This document shows positions 25,409 through 37,755 of a stretch of 64,000 nt of DNA, one piece after another. Below the pieces are notes generated by a model that saw nothing but the letters and a program-made list of their open reading frames with translations, was not told the DNA's origin and made no database searches. The translations under genes and the position numbers were made by a program. The stretch is from Eutypa lata (lineage: Eukaryota; Ascomycota; Sordariomycetes; Xylariales; Diatrypaceae), in contig JAKULF010000011.1 of NCBI GenBank assembly GCA_022661535.1, positions 1,116,001 through 1,180,000 of the forward strand, read 5' to 3'. Each line of letters begins with the position of its first letter. Position 1 is the first letter of the stretch.

Positions 25409-27093
25409 TTACACTTTCCACCGGAGCAGTGTGAATGAATGCTTCGGGAAGGTGTAAGAACTTCCGCCCTCCCACTTCGACTCCGACAGACCGACCTTCT
25501 CAGACCCCTCGGTATTCACGTCGCTCAGCTTTTCGCCCGACACCAGGTACACGGTCACATCACTCCCAACCACACCCTTGAGCTCGACCTTGAAATCCTC
25601 CGTCTCGTGTATGTTCACCACGGCCAAATTCGCAAAGCCATCCTCCCCCAGACTAGCGCTCACGTCCAGCCACGGGGCGCCGCCCTCGCCCAGGCTGCTC
25701 TGCAGCCACGCCGGGTGGGTCTCGCCGCCGTAGGCCGCGCTCCGCACGTGCGCCGCCACCGTCCACCCGCGCATGTAGCGGCTGAAGAGCAGCAGCGGCC
25801 ACCACGTCGTCTGGCGCATCACGCCGGTCGCCGTCGTCATCAGGGGGCTGATCACGTTCACCGTCTGCGCTATGTTCGCCATCCCGACCCACCGGCTCTG
25901 GCGCACGAAGACGTTGAGCCAGACGGCCACGGCCAGCGCGTCGCTCAGCGTGTACGCCTCCTCGGCCCCTTTATCACCGGGTGCTCGCTCCGGGTCCCAC
26001 ACGTTCCACTCGTCGAAGCAGATCTTGGGGGCGGGGCGCGAGAGCGTCGACGGCGAGCCCGTGGACGTCAGGGCGGCGGCGGCGGCGGGCGCCGCGGCGT
26101 GGCGCTCGATGCGCGCCAGGTCGATCAGCGACCCCGCGATCTGGATGGCGCGCTCGGCGGTCAAGGGGGCCGTGGCGTTCTTGACGTGCGAGCCGTGCGA
26201 CGTGTAGATGTGGATGCTGTGGAGGTCGACCCAGTCGACGCACTCGCGCAGGACGTGGTGGTCCCAGGAGCTGTGGCCCGTCTCGCCGCAGAGCACGAGC
26301 ACGAGGTCCGGGTCGAGCAGCCGGAGCGCCTTGGCCCACTGCGCCGCCTTGCGCCCGTACTCCTCCTTCGTCGTCTGCTCCACCTGCCAGGGCCCCCACA
26401 CCTCGTTCCCCAGCGCCCAGTACTTGACGCCGTAGGGCGCCGCGTGGCCGTTCGCCCGCCGCCGGTTCGCCCAGTACGTGTCCCGCGTGCCGTTGCAGTA
26501 CTCGACCCACGCGAGCGCCTCGTCCAGCGTCCCCGTCCCCATGTTCAGGCAGAGGTACGGCTCCACGCGCTGGGCCTTGCCCTCGCCCAGCACGTCCAGC
26601 CACGCCATGAACTCGTCCGTCCCGAACGCGTTGGTCTCCGTCCCGAGCCAGGCCAGCTCCGGGCGCGAGGGCCGCTCCGTCCGCGGCCCGATCCCGTCCG
26701 TCCAGTGGTACGTCGCGCAGAAGTTGCCCCCCGGGTACCGCACCACGGGGATGTCGAGCTCCCGCAGCGCCGAGAGCACGTCCCCCCGGAACCCTGTCTT
26801 CGCGTCCGCGGACGGGTGCCCCGGCTCGTAGAGCCCGCCGTAGATGCAGCGGCCCATGTGCCTTTAGACATTTTTAGATTAGTGTTAGTTTTGTTTTCGG
26901 TTTTTTTTTTTTTTTGGTTATGCGTTTGCAGAGGGCGCCTATATTGTTGTGTTGAAAATAGGCACGCAGGGAGGGAGAGAGCTTACTCAGTAAAGCCACC
27001 GTAGGTCATCGGATCTATCTTGGACAGCCGCTTGCTGGGGTCCACCTCGACGAGCGGGGTCTCAGCCCCGGTGATCTTGGTGAAGGTCGTCAT
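25409..27093 (-). CDS. Alpha-L-arabinofuranosidase, GH51, intracellular type
   Basis: Releases terminal arabinose from arabino-oligosaccharides. Exons 26987-27093 and 25409-26861 flank a 125-bp intron (GTAAGC..AAAG), giving 519 residues. The join restores GGFTE-HMGRCIYGG, the family start motif. Catalytic residues are visible: acid/base Glu189 in WALGNEVWG and nucleophile Glu320 in CFDEWNVW. Other conserved stretches are VRYPGGNFCATYHW, PYLCLNMGTGT and MANIAQTVNVISPL. There is no signal peptide (MTTFTKITGAETPLVEVD), and the size is close to bacterial-type GH51 rather than the longer secreted fungal GH51 enzymes, so it probably acts in the cytosol on imported oligosaccharides. An Ala-rich insert (about residues 287-305) precedes the nucleophile. 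The GC-rich third positions contrast with the AT-rich flanks. Confidence 0.95.
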
Positions 27094-29681
27094 CTTTTCG
27101 TTCGTTCGTATGTCCGCTCGATTACTTACTACTAACAACTATGCTTCTGTGATCAAGCGACAAAAATAAAGATTATAAATTAGAAGGAGACCTATAGGTA
27201 ATAGATAGATAGATATATATATCCCTTCGGGGAAAACAGAAGAGATACGAACTCCTAAGCGCATCAATCTCTTATAACCTATGCCAGCCTACCTTAGACG
27301 CTAGAGTGGGTTATAGTCCCCGGCTGAGGCACCACCTATGCGGAGGGAGCGCGGGCGGGCCTAATTTTGGCGGAGGTCGTCTCGATCGTTCGGGAGATCA
27401 ATGACCGCCCTCGCATGGGATTGGCGCGCGTATAAAAAAAATAACTGCGCGCCTGGCCCGGCCTCGGCGGGAGCACTTAACACTAATCCGTCAACACATA
27501 GTGCCTGGGTAGCGGTCCTCGCTAGGTAAGTTAACTAGTTGGATTCTCCGCAGCAGCCAGCGCTTGGCCTGGCTGCTGCTAGTAAATATGTTAGGCATCG
27601 CATTAGCGTTTTGTCCTTCATGTTCCCTTAGTTAGTACTTACAGGTAGGTAGCGAGCGACATATGTTTAACGATATCATAAGTTGAACAGATAAATTGTA
27701 GATGGCTATTAGTGAATGGGCAAAGGGTTCCTTGTCAAGCGAAGGGCATACACATGCGTGCATACATATATATCCTGTAACCCCATGTATCCGCCCAATG
27801 CGATGATTTGATGTGTTCCTCACTGTATAAGGTGACGTTATCGTATATCTAGTTGATCTTAGACTGTTCGCCATATGACTAGTGAAGAATATTTCCTTTT
27901 ACTCGGAAACAGGCCAGTATAAATTGTAGGAGTAGATCGATCTAGTCTACGTCTATTCTTCCCGTGGAACGCTCTAGCCTCTCTGCGGTTCGCCGTCTGT
28001 CATGTCAAAGCGAGGCTATTTCTATAAGTAGAAGGATATGCCGATATCTGAAATACGAGTTGCTGTTGGCTATATGGGATACAAGTGAGCTTGAGTAATC
28101 GAATGCATATATATATGCCTTCACCCTTGTTGAATGATGCGTTATTGATGTCGACACCCGATTCTTATCTTGACCGGCTTCATGAAATATAGAGACTATG
28201 CACCTACCTATCTTGACCTGTCTTTCGTATTATGAACGCAATAGGCTTAAGAAAAGCGGGCTAGTAATGTTCCTGCCTTATATCGAATTTTGAGCACACT
28301 GTTGTAAACTAGCTATTCTTTTGTTTTACTGTAGACTTTCGTTTATTATAGAGAAGCTGCTCTTTGGCCGAGGTCTCGTCATACCTAGATATGATATCTC
28401 GTAACTTGGACATCCTTCTCGAAAAAGGGATAAGCAGCATTCCTAAATCTCAATACCTTCTACAGATGTATTGATGTATTGCAGCCTTGCCCGAACAGTA
28501 TGAATACATTTAGCTTGTCCCTGCTACCGATCAAGAGCACCAATATACGAGGGGCATATGATCCATTCGATACCAGCAGGGCAAGGATAAGAGCGCAGTA
28601 ATCTATACAGACGGTGATGCAGTGCGACAAGCGGCTGTTCTGATCTACAAAAGGACAACTCCATCGACACCGCAGTTGATGCAAAGATGAATCAACTCGG
28701 TGAAGCCGCCGATGTTGTGCAACAGATATCCATCTGTATAGTTATTGACCGTCATTGCAGTATATACTTTTTGGCTTGGCTCGGCTCAGGATTTAGGGGC
28801 TGACAATCGACAGCGTCCTTGGCCTGTATGGCTTCAAGTTCTCGGTGTGTACAAAAAAACATATTAGGCAGCCCTCGGCACGCACAACCACGACGTCGGA
28901 GGAAAATGCCGTTGACAACATGAGGAGAGTTGATTAATTATATAAGTGACAGCTGCAGCTGCGGCCTCTCAACATGTGCCCCTTTCCGACGGGAGGCCGC
29001 ATAGACACGCCTAGTGGTATGTCGGATAAGGAATTTGGACGAACATAACGCACAGTTGACAGCAGGCGGACCGCGCACAAGGGCAAGGGTGCTTGCTTAC
29101 TGCTGTTCGGGTAGCTGCATCGGATTAGATACACTATGTAATATTCGGCATGTGGATGGATTATCGATAGGAAGGGGAAGTGAAGAGTAATAACTTAAGA
29201 AGAGTATTTGTGTGACTTGCCTATACTAGCCCCTTATGCATTGGTAGTAGATATAGATCATCTGTACATACCTAAGGTATAGGAACTCACTATGCAGAGC
29301 CTCTACATACTTGCACAGTAGAGCGCAGATGTCACATGATACATCATAAGCATGTGGCTAGTAACCAGGTAATGCATTTCGTATAGATGGTCAGTTAGCC
29401 GTGTTGGTGGGCAGTACACTAGGTAGGTAGCAAGCAGGGTAGGTAGTAATCTCAGATATCACATCTGACAGAATTTGAGGAGTCAGGGAGTTTACCTATA
29501 TCAACGTCAGGAACCGGGTAGTTATCATTTATTGAGCAGATACTTATCTAGACCTGCATTTACTTCCACTCAATAACTACTAACTACCTGGATTCATACC
29601 CGACCGCATATCATGTCGGCCGCTCACCACCTATGCCAATCAATTGCCTACTCATCTACACAGTTATGTATGCATGCTATG

Positions 29682-29723
29682 CACACACACACACACACAC
29701 TCACACTCACACTCACACTCACC
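29682..29723. repeat. (CA)n then (CACACT)n microsatellite
   Basis: Nine to ten CA units run into about three CACACT-type units. Confidence 0.8.
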
Positions 29724-29879
29724 ACACGGCCAAGCCTCGAGCTGCGCTACGCTATGAACGCTACTGGCTACAAAACCGAACGAGAAAAAGTAATATAAGC
29801 TTTTACCTGGTCATCGGTTCGAAGATGACGGAGTTTCCCCACACCAGCCACCAATAGGCTTTCTTTCTTCTTCTTTTCT

Positions 29880-29912
29880 ATACATACATACATACATACA
29901 TACATACATACA
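29880..29912. repeat. (ATAC)n microsatellite
   Basis: About eight tandem ATAC units seen directly. Confidence 0.85.
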
Positions 29913-30392
29913 TCTGCATGGGCCTAATAAGTCTAAGTATGTAACCAACTGCACGGTTTAGCCATGATTAGTGACGAGGCGATAAAAAAAAAGAAAGGAA
30001 CGAACGTTTTTTTGCCTTTAGATTATTAAAGAAGTAGAAGAAGTATACACATAATTTCATCTATACATACCTACTACCTAGGTAGTAAAATCATCAAAGT
30101 ATAATAACAATACTCTCTCATTCATAGAATCCAAGTTAACATCATCCTGTCTCGTCTTTCGTCTCGTCTCGGAAGATTTCGGTATTATTACTCTCCCCCC
30201 CACCCTTCTCTCTCTCACTCTCTCACTCTCTCGTTCTTTCTCTCTTTCGAGCCAAATGCCAATTCCTCCTACCTGACATACCTACACCTCGCCAAAGGAA
30301 GGAAGGAGATAGAGAAGCTAGAGAGAGAGGTAAATGCAAAGAGTGTCCTCATTTACCTACCCATATATATATATATATACCTACGTATATAT

Positions 30393-31592
30393 ATGGCCTC
30401 GGCTGCTCAATCCGGCGGATCCCCGTATAGGTCATCGGGACACGGATCGCCACTCCCCCACCACCACCACCACCACGCCGCTGCCGCTAGCAAAGTAGCA
30501 GTATTCGATCCATCATCTTCTTCGTCTGGGACAGCCTCGTCATCAATGTCGTCCTCATCGACGGCGTCGTCGCTAGCCGTGTTCACGGCGGAAATGCGGG
30601 ACCGGCAGGCGCGGGGCAAAGATCCGAAAAACCGCAGCGATGACGGCGGGAGCGATAGCAGCGGTAGCGGCGGCGGCGGCGGCGGAATGGGCGGAGGACG
30701 GCATCATAATCATCACCACCACCACCACCGGTATGTATTTTATTTTGGTTTTCCTGGTTAGATACTTACCTATCTATCTACCTTTGCTTATGTATGTATG
30801 CGTCGATTGCACGTTACGCACGTGCCGTTTCGCTGTAACTATGCATGCAGTTGGTTCTGAGGCACATAATATGACACATGCATACCAACATATAGGTATA
30901 TATGTCGATCTTACTAATGCCATCTGATATGAACCCAGGAGTTCGCGAGGTAGCGGCGGAAGCGAACCGTTCCAGGTCCTAGAGAAGCGCCGGAAAGCTG
31001 CACAGGTCCTGGGCACGCCGGAATTGTTGATGATGGATTCGCTGCGGCATGGGGAGGTGTGTGTCAGTCTTTTTTTCTCCCCCTTCCGCCCGCTCATTTT
31101 ACACTTCACTTCCCGTACCATCATCTCTGCTGCTCTCGCATTTCCTCTCCGTTTCTTTACTTCCTCGTATTTTCTATTCCTAGCCTACCTTCGTCATTTC
31201 TATCACGAGAATCAAATTGACCCTGTCTGCCCCCCCCCACCAACACCCTATGTCTCCTATCTCCCCGTTTTCCTTTTCAGTAACATCTCATTTCGTGTCC
31301 CGCCCCCCTCTTCTACTTCGACAAAATCCAAACCAGACCCGGAACTAGACTGAGACTAAACGAAATCTCAAACCCCCGACAGAGCATCCCAGCAGCGCGT
31401 CTCCGCTACACGCGTATGCTCTGCAACGTCGAGGCGCCGATGCCTATGCTGGAAATGCAGGAAACCAAGATGCAGGGACAAGGACAAGGACTAGGTCATG
31501 GGCACCATGGAGGCCGGAAGAAGTCGTCCTCTCATGGCGCTTCCTCTGCTACTGCGTCGGGGCGGAAGGAAAGCCGGGGAACGAGCCGGTGA
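30393..31592 (+). CDS. Small unknown protein with His-rich N part and a conserved-looking core
   Basis: Three exons, 30393-30730, 30939-31056 and 31383-31592, with introns of 208 bp (GTATGT, branch TACTAAT, CCCAG) and 326 bp (GTGTGT, branch GACTAAAC, GACAG), encode 221 residues. Residues 1-112 are low complexity: two His runs, Ser runs and a Gly run. The core spans exons 2-3: FQVLEKRRKAAQVLGTPELL, MMDSLRHGE, then SIPAARLRYTRMLCNVE. It reads as a helical, basic, folded segment. The tail is Met/Gln then Ser/Arg-rich. The frame is continuous across both introns and the core composition is protein-like, so I think the gene is real. Function is unknown; I see no enzyme motif, signal peptide or membrane span. 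Confidence 0.7.
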
Positions 31593-32350
31593 TCCCATCT
31601 GTTCCGGTACCGAGCCCTCTTTCGAGGGAGGGTCGTTTTCAGCTGAGGTGAACTAACTGGGCTGCTGAATTAACCTGGAGTCAGCTGGTGGCCCGTTAGT
31701 CCCAGCTAGCCTTCCGTGGTGGCAGCGAAGGAGGGTTAGGGAGGTCTATGAAAAGAGGGTGTACATACGTACATCCCTTGCTTATTAATATTTTCCTTGC
31801 GTTTACGGCTAAGGCGATGCGATACGATACGATATACAAAGCATTGAAAGACGAGGAATTCTATTGGGATTGGAAGCCTGACAGGCAGACAGGAGATACG
31901 GGATAGCCTGGCTTCAGCACAAGGATCTAATTTAGGGCATGGCATAGGCTGATGCTATTTTTAACACTCATATACATACGTATGACAGAAAGACGACGCA
32001 AAGGTAGCCCCTATCAACGCAACATTACATAATAGGACGAATGAAGTAGGGAAGTAGGGAGGGAAAACAGGGAGAGAATCCTATATGGATGGACAAACAA
32101 ACTATGCTTCGCATATTCTTAATAATCCAACACCGACGGGGGATACGCCTATCTCCCCCCCTCTCTCAGATGCTACATAGTTAGATTGGCCGATCGACCA
32201 ACCGAGCTCCTGAGGGCACGAGAATACTACAAAAACAGGGACGGGCCCAGGGCACATGTCTATCTAATCTAGGTAGATAATGGGTCTTACCACTACCATC
32301 GCCACATTTACAATGCATACCGCATATCACACAGCCCAACAAAACGCATA

Positions 32351-32373
32351 CATATCATATCATATCATATCAT
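32351..32373. repeat. (CATAT)n microsatellite
   Basis: Four and a half CATAT units. Confidence 0.8.
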
Positions 32374-32496
32374 CAGTACATGAAGAGGAAGAAGGGACAT
32401 ACATACATCACAAGAAGAAACGGGATAATTAGCTCACTATGGTGAGACTAACAGACAGACAGACAGATATAATAATGGATGATGGAAGAGCGGATG

Positions 32497-32518
32497 CACA
32501 CACACACACACACACACA
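32497..32518. repeat. (CA)n microsatellite
   Basis: Eleven CA units. Confidence 0.85.
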
Positions 32519-32939
32519 ATATACATCTCTATGGGGGACAAAACAAAAAACTGGCAAAGGTCAACAAGCATGCTTCTCCTTCTTATTAGGCGCAAAACTA
32601 GGGTAGGATAGGAAAGGGGGAGGAGTTACGTAGTGAAGGGGGGGGGGGCAGGGAAAAGAGAGGCCTACTATTCTAATTACATAGGTCAGCCAGTCAGTTC
32701 ATCAGGAGGTTTTCAAAGTGTGCAATGCAGATTTAAAAAAAAAAATTCTCACTCTTCATCAAGTAAATTTACCACTCAAGTGCACTAACCTTTTCTCCTC
32801 TTTCCAAGGAACTATTAAACTTAGAACCACGAGGCATAAGACACGCTGCAAACATAAGCATATATACAGACGTATCTCATAATTCGATTTTGAGGTCACC
32901 CCAAGTTCACTTGCTTGCTTGCTCAAAAGCATTGTGTGG

Positions 32940-32967
32940 TATAGTATAGTATAGTATAGTATAGTAT
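32940..32967. repeat. (TATAG)n microsatellite
   Basis: Five to six pentanucleotide units. Confidence 0.8.
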
Positions 32968-33412
32968 GGTATATATATACGATATCTACGCAATGCTATC
33001 TTCTATCCTATCAGAGACCGACTATTCGCTGCCGCCCCCAATTTTGTCTCCGTGCCCTGTTCTCGCCTCCAATATGAAGGAGGCGTGTCGTCTCATCTTA
33101 TCGAGTGCATGCATGACTACTACTACACTACATTCTCCTATCTGTCATCAAGAGAGCCAGTCGAGTCGAGTCGTGTTGTATGTGAGTGGATGGATGTCAT
33201 GACATACATATATATATAAATACATGCATGTATATATCTATATGTGAGTGTGCATGTTATGTATGTGCATAAATAACAATGATAATGAGGGTGGTTTTTA
33301 TACCAACAATGCGATGGATGTCCTTTCAGGAAAGAAGAAATGAGACGAAGCCCACCCCACCCCCAAGGACAAAAAAAAATCTCCCCCAAACGCCCCCAGA
33401 AAACGCCTATAG

Positions 33413-33439
33413 TATGATGATGATGATGATGATGATGAT
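33413..33439. repeat. (ATG)n microsatellite
   Basis: Nine tandem trinucleotide units near the 3' end of the ADAM gene. Confidence 0.85.
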
Positions 33440-33549
33440 CTCCCCAAATATGATTTGGTACCCAGATATGTAGATGCCACGTGTGAGGACAGCTAGACGC
33501 TTTCAAATAGACCAAAAAACAACGACAACCAAAAGGAAGAGCAAGTTCG

Positions 33550-36057
33550 CTAAGCATACCGTGTCGTCGACGCCCTCCTCGGCATCCACGGCCCGTTACT
33601 CGGCGGTCCACCACCACCACCACCACCATTCATGCCCCTCGCACCCGTCATGCCAGGATAAGCGGGAGGCGGAGGATACGGAACATTGGTGTTGACAGCG
33701 GAAGCTGCCCATGCACCCCCATGATTACCGCCGCCGCCACCGCCAACATCACGACCACGACCACCACCTCCCACCGAGGATCCGGCAACCCAGCTGCTAT
33801 TAGGCTGTATTATAGCCTGGGCAGCCTTGGCCTTCCGTATGCGGGACCTGCGGCGGCACGAGCTGATGCAGCAGCTGAGGATGGACAGGACGATGAGGCC
33901 GCCGACGACGCAGGCGACGGGGATGACGATGTTGAGGTGGCTCTGGATCCAGTCGATGCCGCGGCGGACCCAGCTGGCGCCGGAGCAGACGCCGTTCTGG
34001 CAGGTGCCGCCGCCGTCGCAGGGCGTGCCGTCGAGGAAGTACTGCTGCATGTTGTAGCAGTCCTGGGGGCCCAGCTGAGGCGACGAGCACGCCACGATGC
34101 AGCTGCTGGATTGCGAGGCGCAAGCCGTCGTGTCGTCGCTCGAGGTCAGCGAGCCCACGAGGGACTTGCACTGCTGGTCGCGGGAGGTGCACTGGCCCGA
34201 GGCGCACGTGAGCCCGGCGCCGCCGTCGCCGCAGGTCGCACCGTCGTCCGTCTTGGCGTCCTTGGGGCACGTGGCGGCGTTGCCCGCGCACGTCTCCTCG
34301 GGGTCGCAGCTGCCGGTGCTGGCGCGGCACACGGACCCCTGCGAGGCGAACTGGCACTGGTCGGTGCAGCAGTCCTCGTTGGCCGGGTCGCAGACCGAGT
34401 TGTCCTTGTACTCGCACGTGGCGGCGTCGCAGCAGTTGTTGTCGCCGCAGCCCTCCTCCCCGCCGCAGTCGCACTGCTCGTCCTCCTCGACGATGCCGTT
34501 GCCGCACTGGCTGCCAGTGATCGTGGGGACGCCCCTGTTGTCGCTCAGACACGAGGAGCTGACGCTGTTGCGGCCCATGGCCGAGCAGATGTTCCCGATG
34601 CTGCAGGGAGAGAAGGCCGTAATTCCTGTCCCGGTGGAGGGGTTCATGATGAATTCCCCGTCAGCATCACAGGTGGACGAGGTGAGCGGGCAGCACTTCT
34701 GCATGTCTACCGTACCGTCGGAGCACGTCGTCTCCGTACAATCGTGGAATGCGCCGAAGGTGTGACCAGACTCGTGAGCAAAGACCTGCCACTCCGTACC
34801 TCCGTCCGATCGCACGACAACGTTGGCCCCCGCGATAGTCTCGTTGCCTCCGGAAGTATCACTCTGGCTTGATGAGCTCGTAGAGCAGGCTTGACCCAAC
34901 CAGGCAAGCCCAACCGCCGAGTCGGTGTTGCAGGTACTCAGTAAGGTCCAGTACGCATTGGTATCCTGAAACTGGCCCCGCCATGCCGAGAATAGGTTAA
35001 GACGGTCGCTGAGGGTAATGCTATCGCTACATCCCACGTTCCACGGGGCGCTGGCTGGGGCAGTTCCTGGACACTCGGCTTCTTGGGTGGTCAGGTTCTG
35101 GATGCCGAGGGAGATATTGAAGGTGCTTTCGTAAAGTTCCGATGCCGTATTGACCAAGTTGACGATATTCTCACGCATGTCACTTTCGCTGGCAAACTTG
35201 GCCCGGTATGTGCAGTCGGTAGCTATACCGACCAAGGCAACCTTCCGAGTCGTAGGACAGCCATCGGTCGATCCAATGGTGCTTGCGAGATTGACACCAC
35301 CGCTATTCCCTCCTGTCGTCCCATCATCGATCTGCCGGGGGAGAAGCGAGTCGCCGTCGACAGCTGATACATTGCGAAGGTCCAGACCACGGTGTACCGG
35401 ATGATCATCCCCAGTGTTGAAAAGTAGACCATCGGACGAACAATCGCTCCCACCATACGCGAGGCTCCTTTTCAATTCATCGTGGGAGTAAACTGGATTC
35501 TGCAAAACGTCCGTATCCCTCCAGACAACCATGAACTCGTCGCCTACCTCGATATCAGGGTCCCCTTCGAGTCGTGATTGCCTGTAATTCGAGGCGGTAA
35601 GAATGCGATGGTGGTTCCCGTGGATGCGAAATACGCCTTCGAAGATAGGCTTCGGCCCATCTCGTTTTAGAGTTATCCTGGCGAACCCTGAATTTATCCA
35701 ATCCGAATGGCCGGGATACTGCACGAATGCATGGCCCTTGAAGACCTTGTGGTCCATCCGCTCGACCTTCTCTTCACGCTCGACATTGCCGTCGGGCCCA
35801 AGATGCGTTATACTTAAGGAGTCTGGTAATATGTCATGATTAGGTTCTAACGATACCCGGATTTTCTGTTTTTCTTGATGTAATAGGAAAGTGAGGTCGA
35901 ATGATGAATACGCGTGAACTCGATGCGACGGTGTGTGTATTATTGGGTTGTCGACGCGCGTAACGTAGTTTAGAGGATTCCTCTTGACTGAGTGCCCTTC
36001 CACCGACTGTGTTGCCGCCAACAGCAGGGCGACTGCTGTCTTAAATATGCCGCGCAT
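33550..36057 (-). CDS. ADAM-family metalloprotease (adamalysin), membrane-anchored
   Basis: Single exon, 835 residues from the ATG at 36057. That start gives a clean signal peptide (MRGIFKTAVALLLAATQSVEG); an in-frame ATG at 36120 would add a charged leader. A prodomain spans about residues 22-270. The reprolysin domain carries the complete zinc motif HESGHTFGAFHD at residues 428-439, with a likely Met-turn in FIMNPS. A disintegrin domain starts near CGNGIVEEDEQCDCGG and includes the loop CRASTGSCDPEETC. A Cys-rich part is followed by a transmembrane helix (about 708-733) and a cytosolic tail that begins CRRRSRIRK and ends in Gly/Pro-rich sequence. The order matches fungal ADAMs (Aspergillus ADM-B, S. 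pombe Mde10). A shedding or cell-wall/spore role is known for relatives only. No dibasic Kex2 site is obvious before the catalytic domain (LLPRQ is the nearest). Confidence 0.93.
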   Translation of the reverse strand: MRGIFKTAVALLLAATQSVEGHSVKRNPLNYVTRVDNPIIHTPSHRVHAYSSFDLTFLLHQEKQKIRVSLEPNHDILPDSLSITHLGPDGNVEREEKVERMDHKVFKGHAFVQYPGHSDWINSGFARITLKRDGPKPIFEGVFRIHGNHHRILTASNYRQSRLEGDPDIEVGDEFMVVWRDTDVLQNPVYSHDELKRSLAYGGSDCSSDGLLFNTGDDHPVHRGLDLRNVSAVDGDSLLPRQIDDGTTGGNSGGVNLASTIGSTDGCPTTRKVALVGIATDCTYRAKFASESDMRENIVNLVNTASELYESTFNISLGIQNLTTQEAECPGTAPASAPWNVGCSDSITLSDRLNLFSAWRGQFQDTNAYWTLLSTCNTDSAVGLAWLGQACSTSSSSQSDTSGGNETIAGANVVVRSDGGTEWQVFAHESGHTFGAFHDCTETTCSDGTVDMQKCCPLTSSTCDADGEFIMNPSTGTGITAFSPCSIGNICSAMGRNSVSSSCLSDNRGVPTITGSQCGNGIVEEDEQCDCGGEEGCGDNNCCDAATCEYKDNSVCDPANEDCCTDQCQFASQGSVCRASTGSCDPEETCAGNAATCPKDAKTDDGATCGDGGAGLTCASGQCTSRDQQCKSLVGSLTSSDDTTACASQSSSCIVACSSPQLGPQDCYNMQQYFLDGTPCDGGGTCQNGVCSGASWVRRGIDWIQSHLNIVIPVACVVGGLIVLSILSCCISSCRRRSRIRKAKAAQAIIQPNSSWVAGSSVGGGGRGRDVGGGGGGNHGGAWAASAVNTNVPYPPPPAYPGMTGARGMNGGGGGGGPPSNGPWMPRRASTTRYA

Positions 36058-37632
36058 AGCGAAGAAAAGATGAGTCCCGCGGAGGGGGTGGTTATTCTCT
36101 TCCTTCTCGAGACCATGCAAGTACGTTTTATGAAATTAAGCTCTCAGTTTATGTCAAAAGGGGGGTTTTGATTATTTTTCTTTTCTTTCTCTCCAGGCAA
36201 TGTTCAATCCAAAAAGTAACGATATAGTCGTCGTTGCGAGCCGTTTAGACCACACCAATTATCGCGAAAACTCGATCGCTTATTCTACCGGAATAAGCTC
36301 CAAAGGTCTGAACACACACACGATTATTCTATCATTGATTAATTAATGGCCACAGTGCCTGATGGACAATTACTGAGACGGGTATCGAATCGCTGCTGAA
36401 ACTCTGGCTAAAGCGCCCGGTAAGTCGGAGATAGCAACTGCAAGAAGCGAGCAAGTAGATGCCGGTTATTTGTCGTCGTGGTCGGGTTGAAAGATTAGGG
36501 TGAGCTGTCTCTCTCGTGCTCTCTGACTCTCTTTCGCCCGTCCTTCCGTCCAGGGAAGTTTCGAAAGAAGAACGAATGACTGCGAAACAAAATATTCGCA
36601 ATTGGAGAAGGGAGGGGGGGGATGAAGAGGAAAAAAGACCGAAAGGAGAAGGCTGGCTCACTTCCTTTGGTTGGATTGGACGGATGGGATGGGGATGGGA
36701 TGGCTGTGTTACGAGAGAGACAGATACGGACGAAATACAGGCAGTTTAGGACCACTGGCACACTCACTGGTTACCAAGCACCAAGCAGACAACAGCAACA
36801 GAAGGAGATGTTTCGGACAGGGCGGGCGAGGTGCAGCCCACCTAAAACTGGTTTAGTGTAGAGGCCCCCTCCCCCCTGTCTGTCTGCTCCGTTACCTATG
36901 TACTTGCTGCTGCTCGCCTCCAGTGCCGGTCAGCCGGGGTTGACTCGTTCAAATCCAAGCCTCTCATTGCTCCTGACCTTTCGAAGAGCCACTGCTTGGC
37001 AGCTTGGCAGCTTGGCCCAGATGCCGTGCTACAGTGGGCTCTAAACACAGTGTTGATCCGTCGCATATGTATGTAGTTAGTTATGCACGTAACGAACATC
37101 AGATACAATTAACTAACAACAGCCTGTAGAAAGTTCAATGCATTCAAGTCATAGGTCGCACTCTGGCTGCACCATTGCTAGATCTCTCCATAGTTACATA
37201 CTTAGGTAGTATGTGATATCTGGATATAAGTTCGGCTAGTGCATGTAAAACTGACAGACTGACAGATGACAGCTGCATCCTGTGATTAATTAAGGTTATC
37301 CCCACGCTTGAGAAGGGTACAAGAAAACAGTGCATCCCGCCATCACCCTGCTATGCCTAATGGGGAATTGAAGACAGGAGGCTAACGTTTTGAAGGTACA
37401 TACAAAATGTGGTCAGTGGTGCCATTATAATTGGGACGAAAGATGGCCCTGTACAGTACAATACACTACACACATTACCGCGCGGGGGGGGCTTATGGTG
37501 ACGGTCACCGGGATCGAATCTACCGGCTGATACGGTTGTACGTTGAGGATTTTTAGGAGTACGACTTCCGGTCCAGATAATCTTCACTTTAAGACCGTTT
37601 TGCGGCTTCGAGACGGTCTCGAATTGTATGAT

Positions 37633-37636
<4 letters not shown>

Positions 37637-37670
<34 letters not shown>
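37637..37670. repeat. 34-bp homopolymer A tract
   Basis: Uninterrupted run of 34 A on the + strand, the longest homopolymer in the window. It could be a retroposon tail for a + strand insert, or a Pol III T-terminator for a - strand transcript. Confidence 0.9.
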
Positions 37671-37672
<2 letters not shown>

Positions 37673-37755
37673 ATGGGTGCCTACTTGCCGGCGCTTATCA
37701 TCTCCACCTTTTACCTTTCACCTTTTACTTTTAGCTTTTTATATATATTACATAT

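Larger units (their letters stand above)
27094..30392. other. Divergent intergenic region between GH51 and the unknown gene at 30393
   Basis: GH51 promoter at left and a CT-rich leader (about 30130-30255) ahead of the + strand gene at right. Contains CA/CACACT and ATAC microsatellites and short TAGGTA runs. Poly-A/T tracts occur near 29985-30010. No coding region is supported. Confidence 0.55.
31593..33549. other. Convergent intergenic region rich in microsatellites
   Basis: 3' flanks of the unknown gene and the ADAM gene. Contains CATAT, AC, AGTAT and ATG microsatellites (listed separately), C- and G-homopolymers and many TACATA runs. No gene is supported. Confidence 0.6.

Noticed and set aside
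25439..27004. 521-codon + strand ORF antisense to the GH51 gene
   Set aside because: Arg/Val/His-rich shadow of a GC-rich gene; the opposite strand has full GH51 motifs.
27318..27323. CreA-like CCGGGG upstream of GH51
   Set aside because: The motif is short and common in GC-rich DNA; a single site without a pair is not informative.
33721..34872. 383-codon + strand ORF antisense to the ADAM gene
   Set aside because: Ala/Val/Arg-rich composition typical of an antisense shadow.
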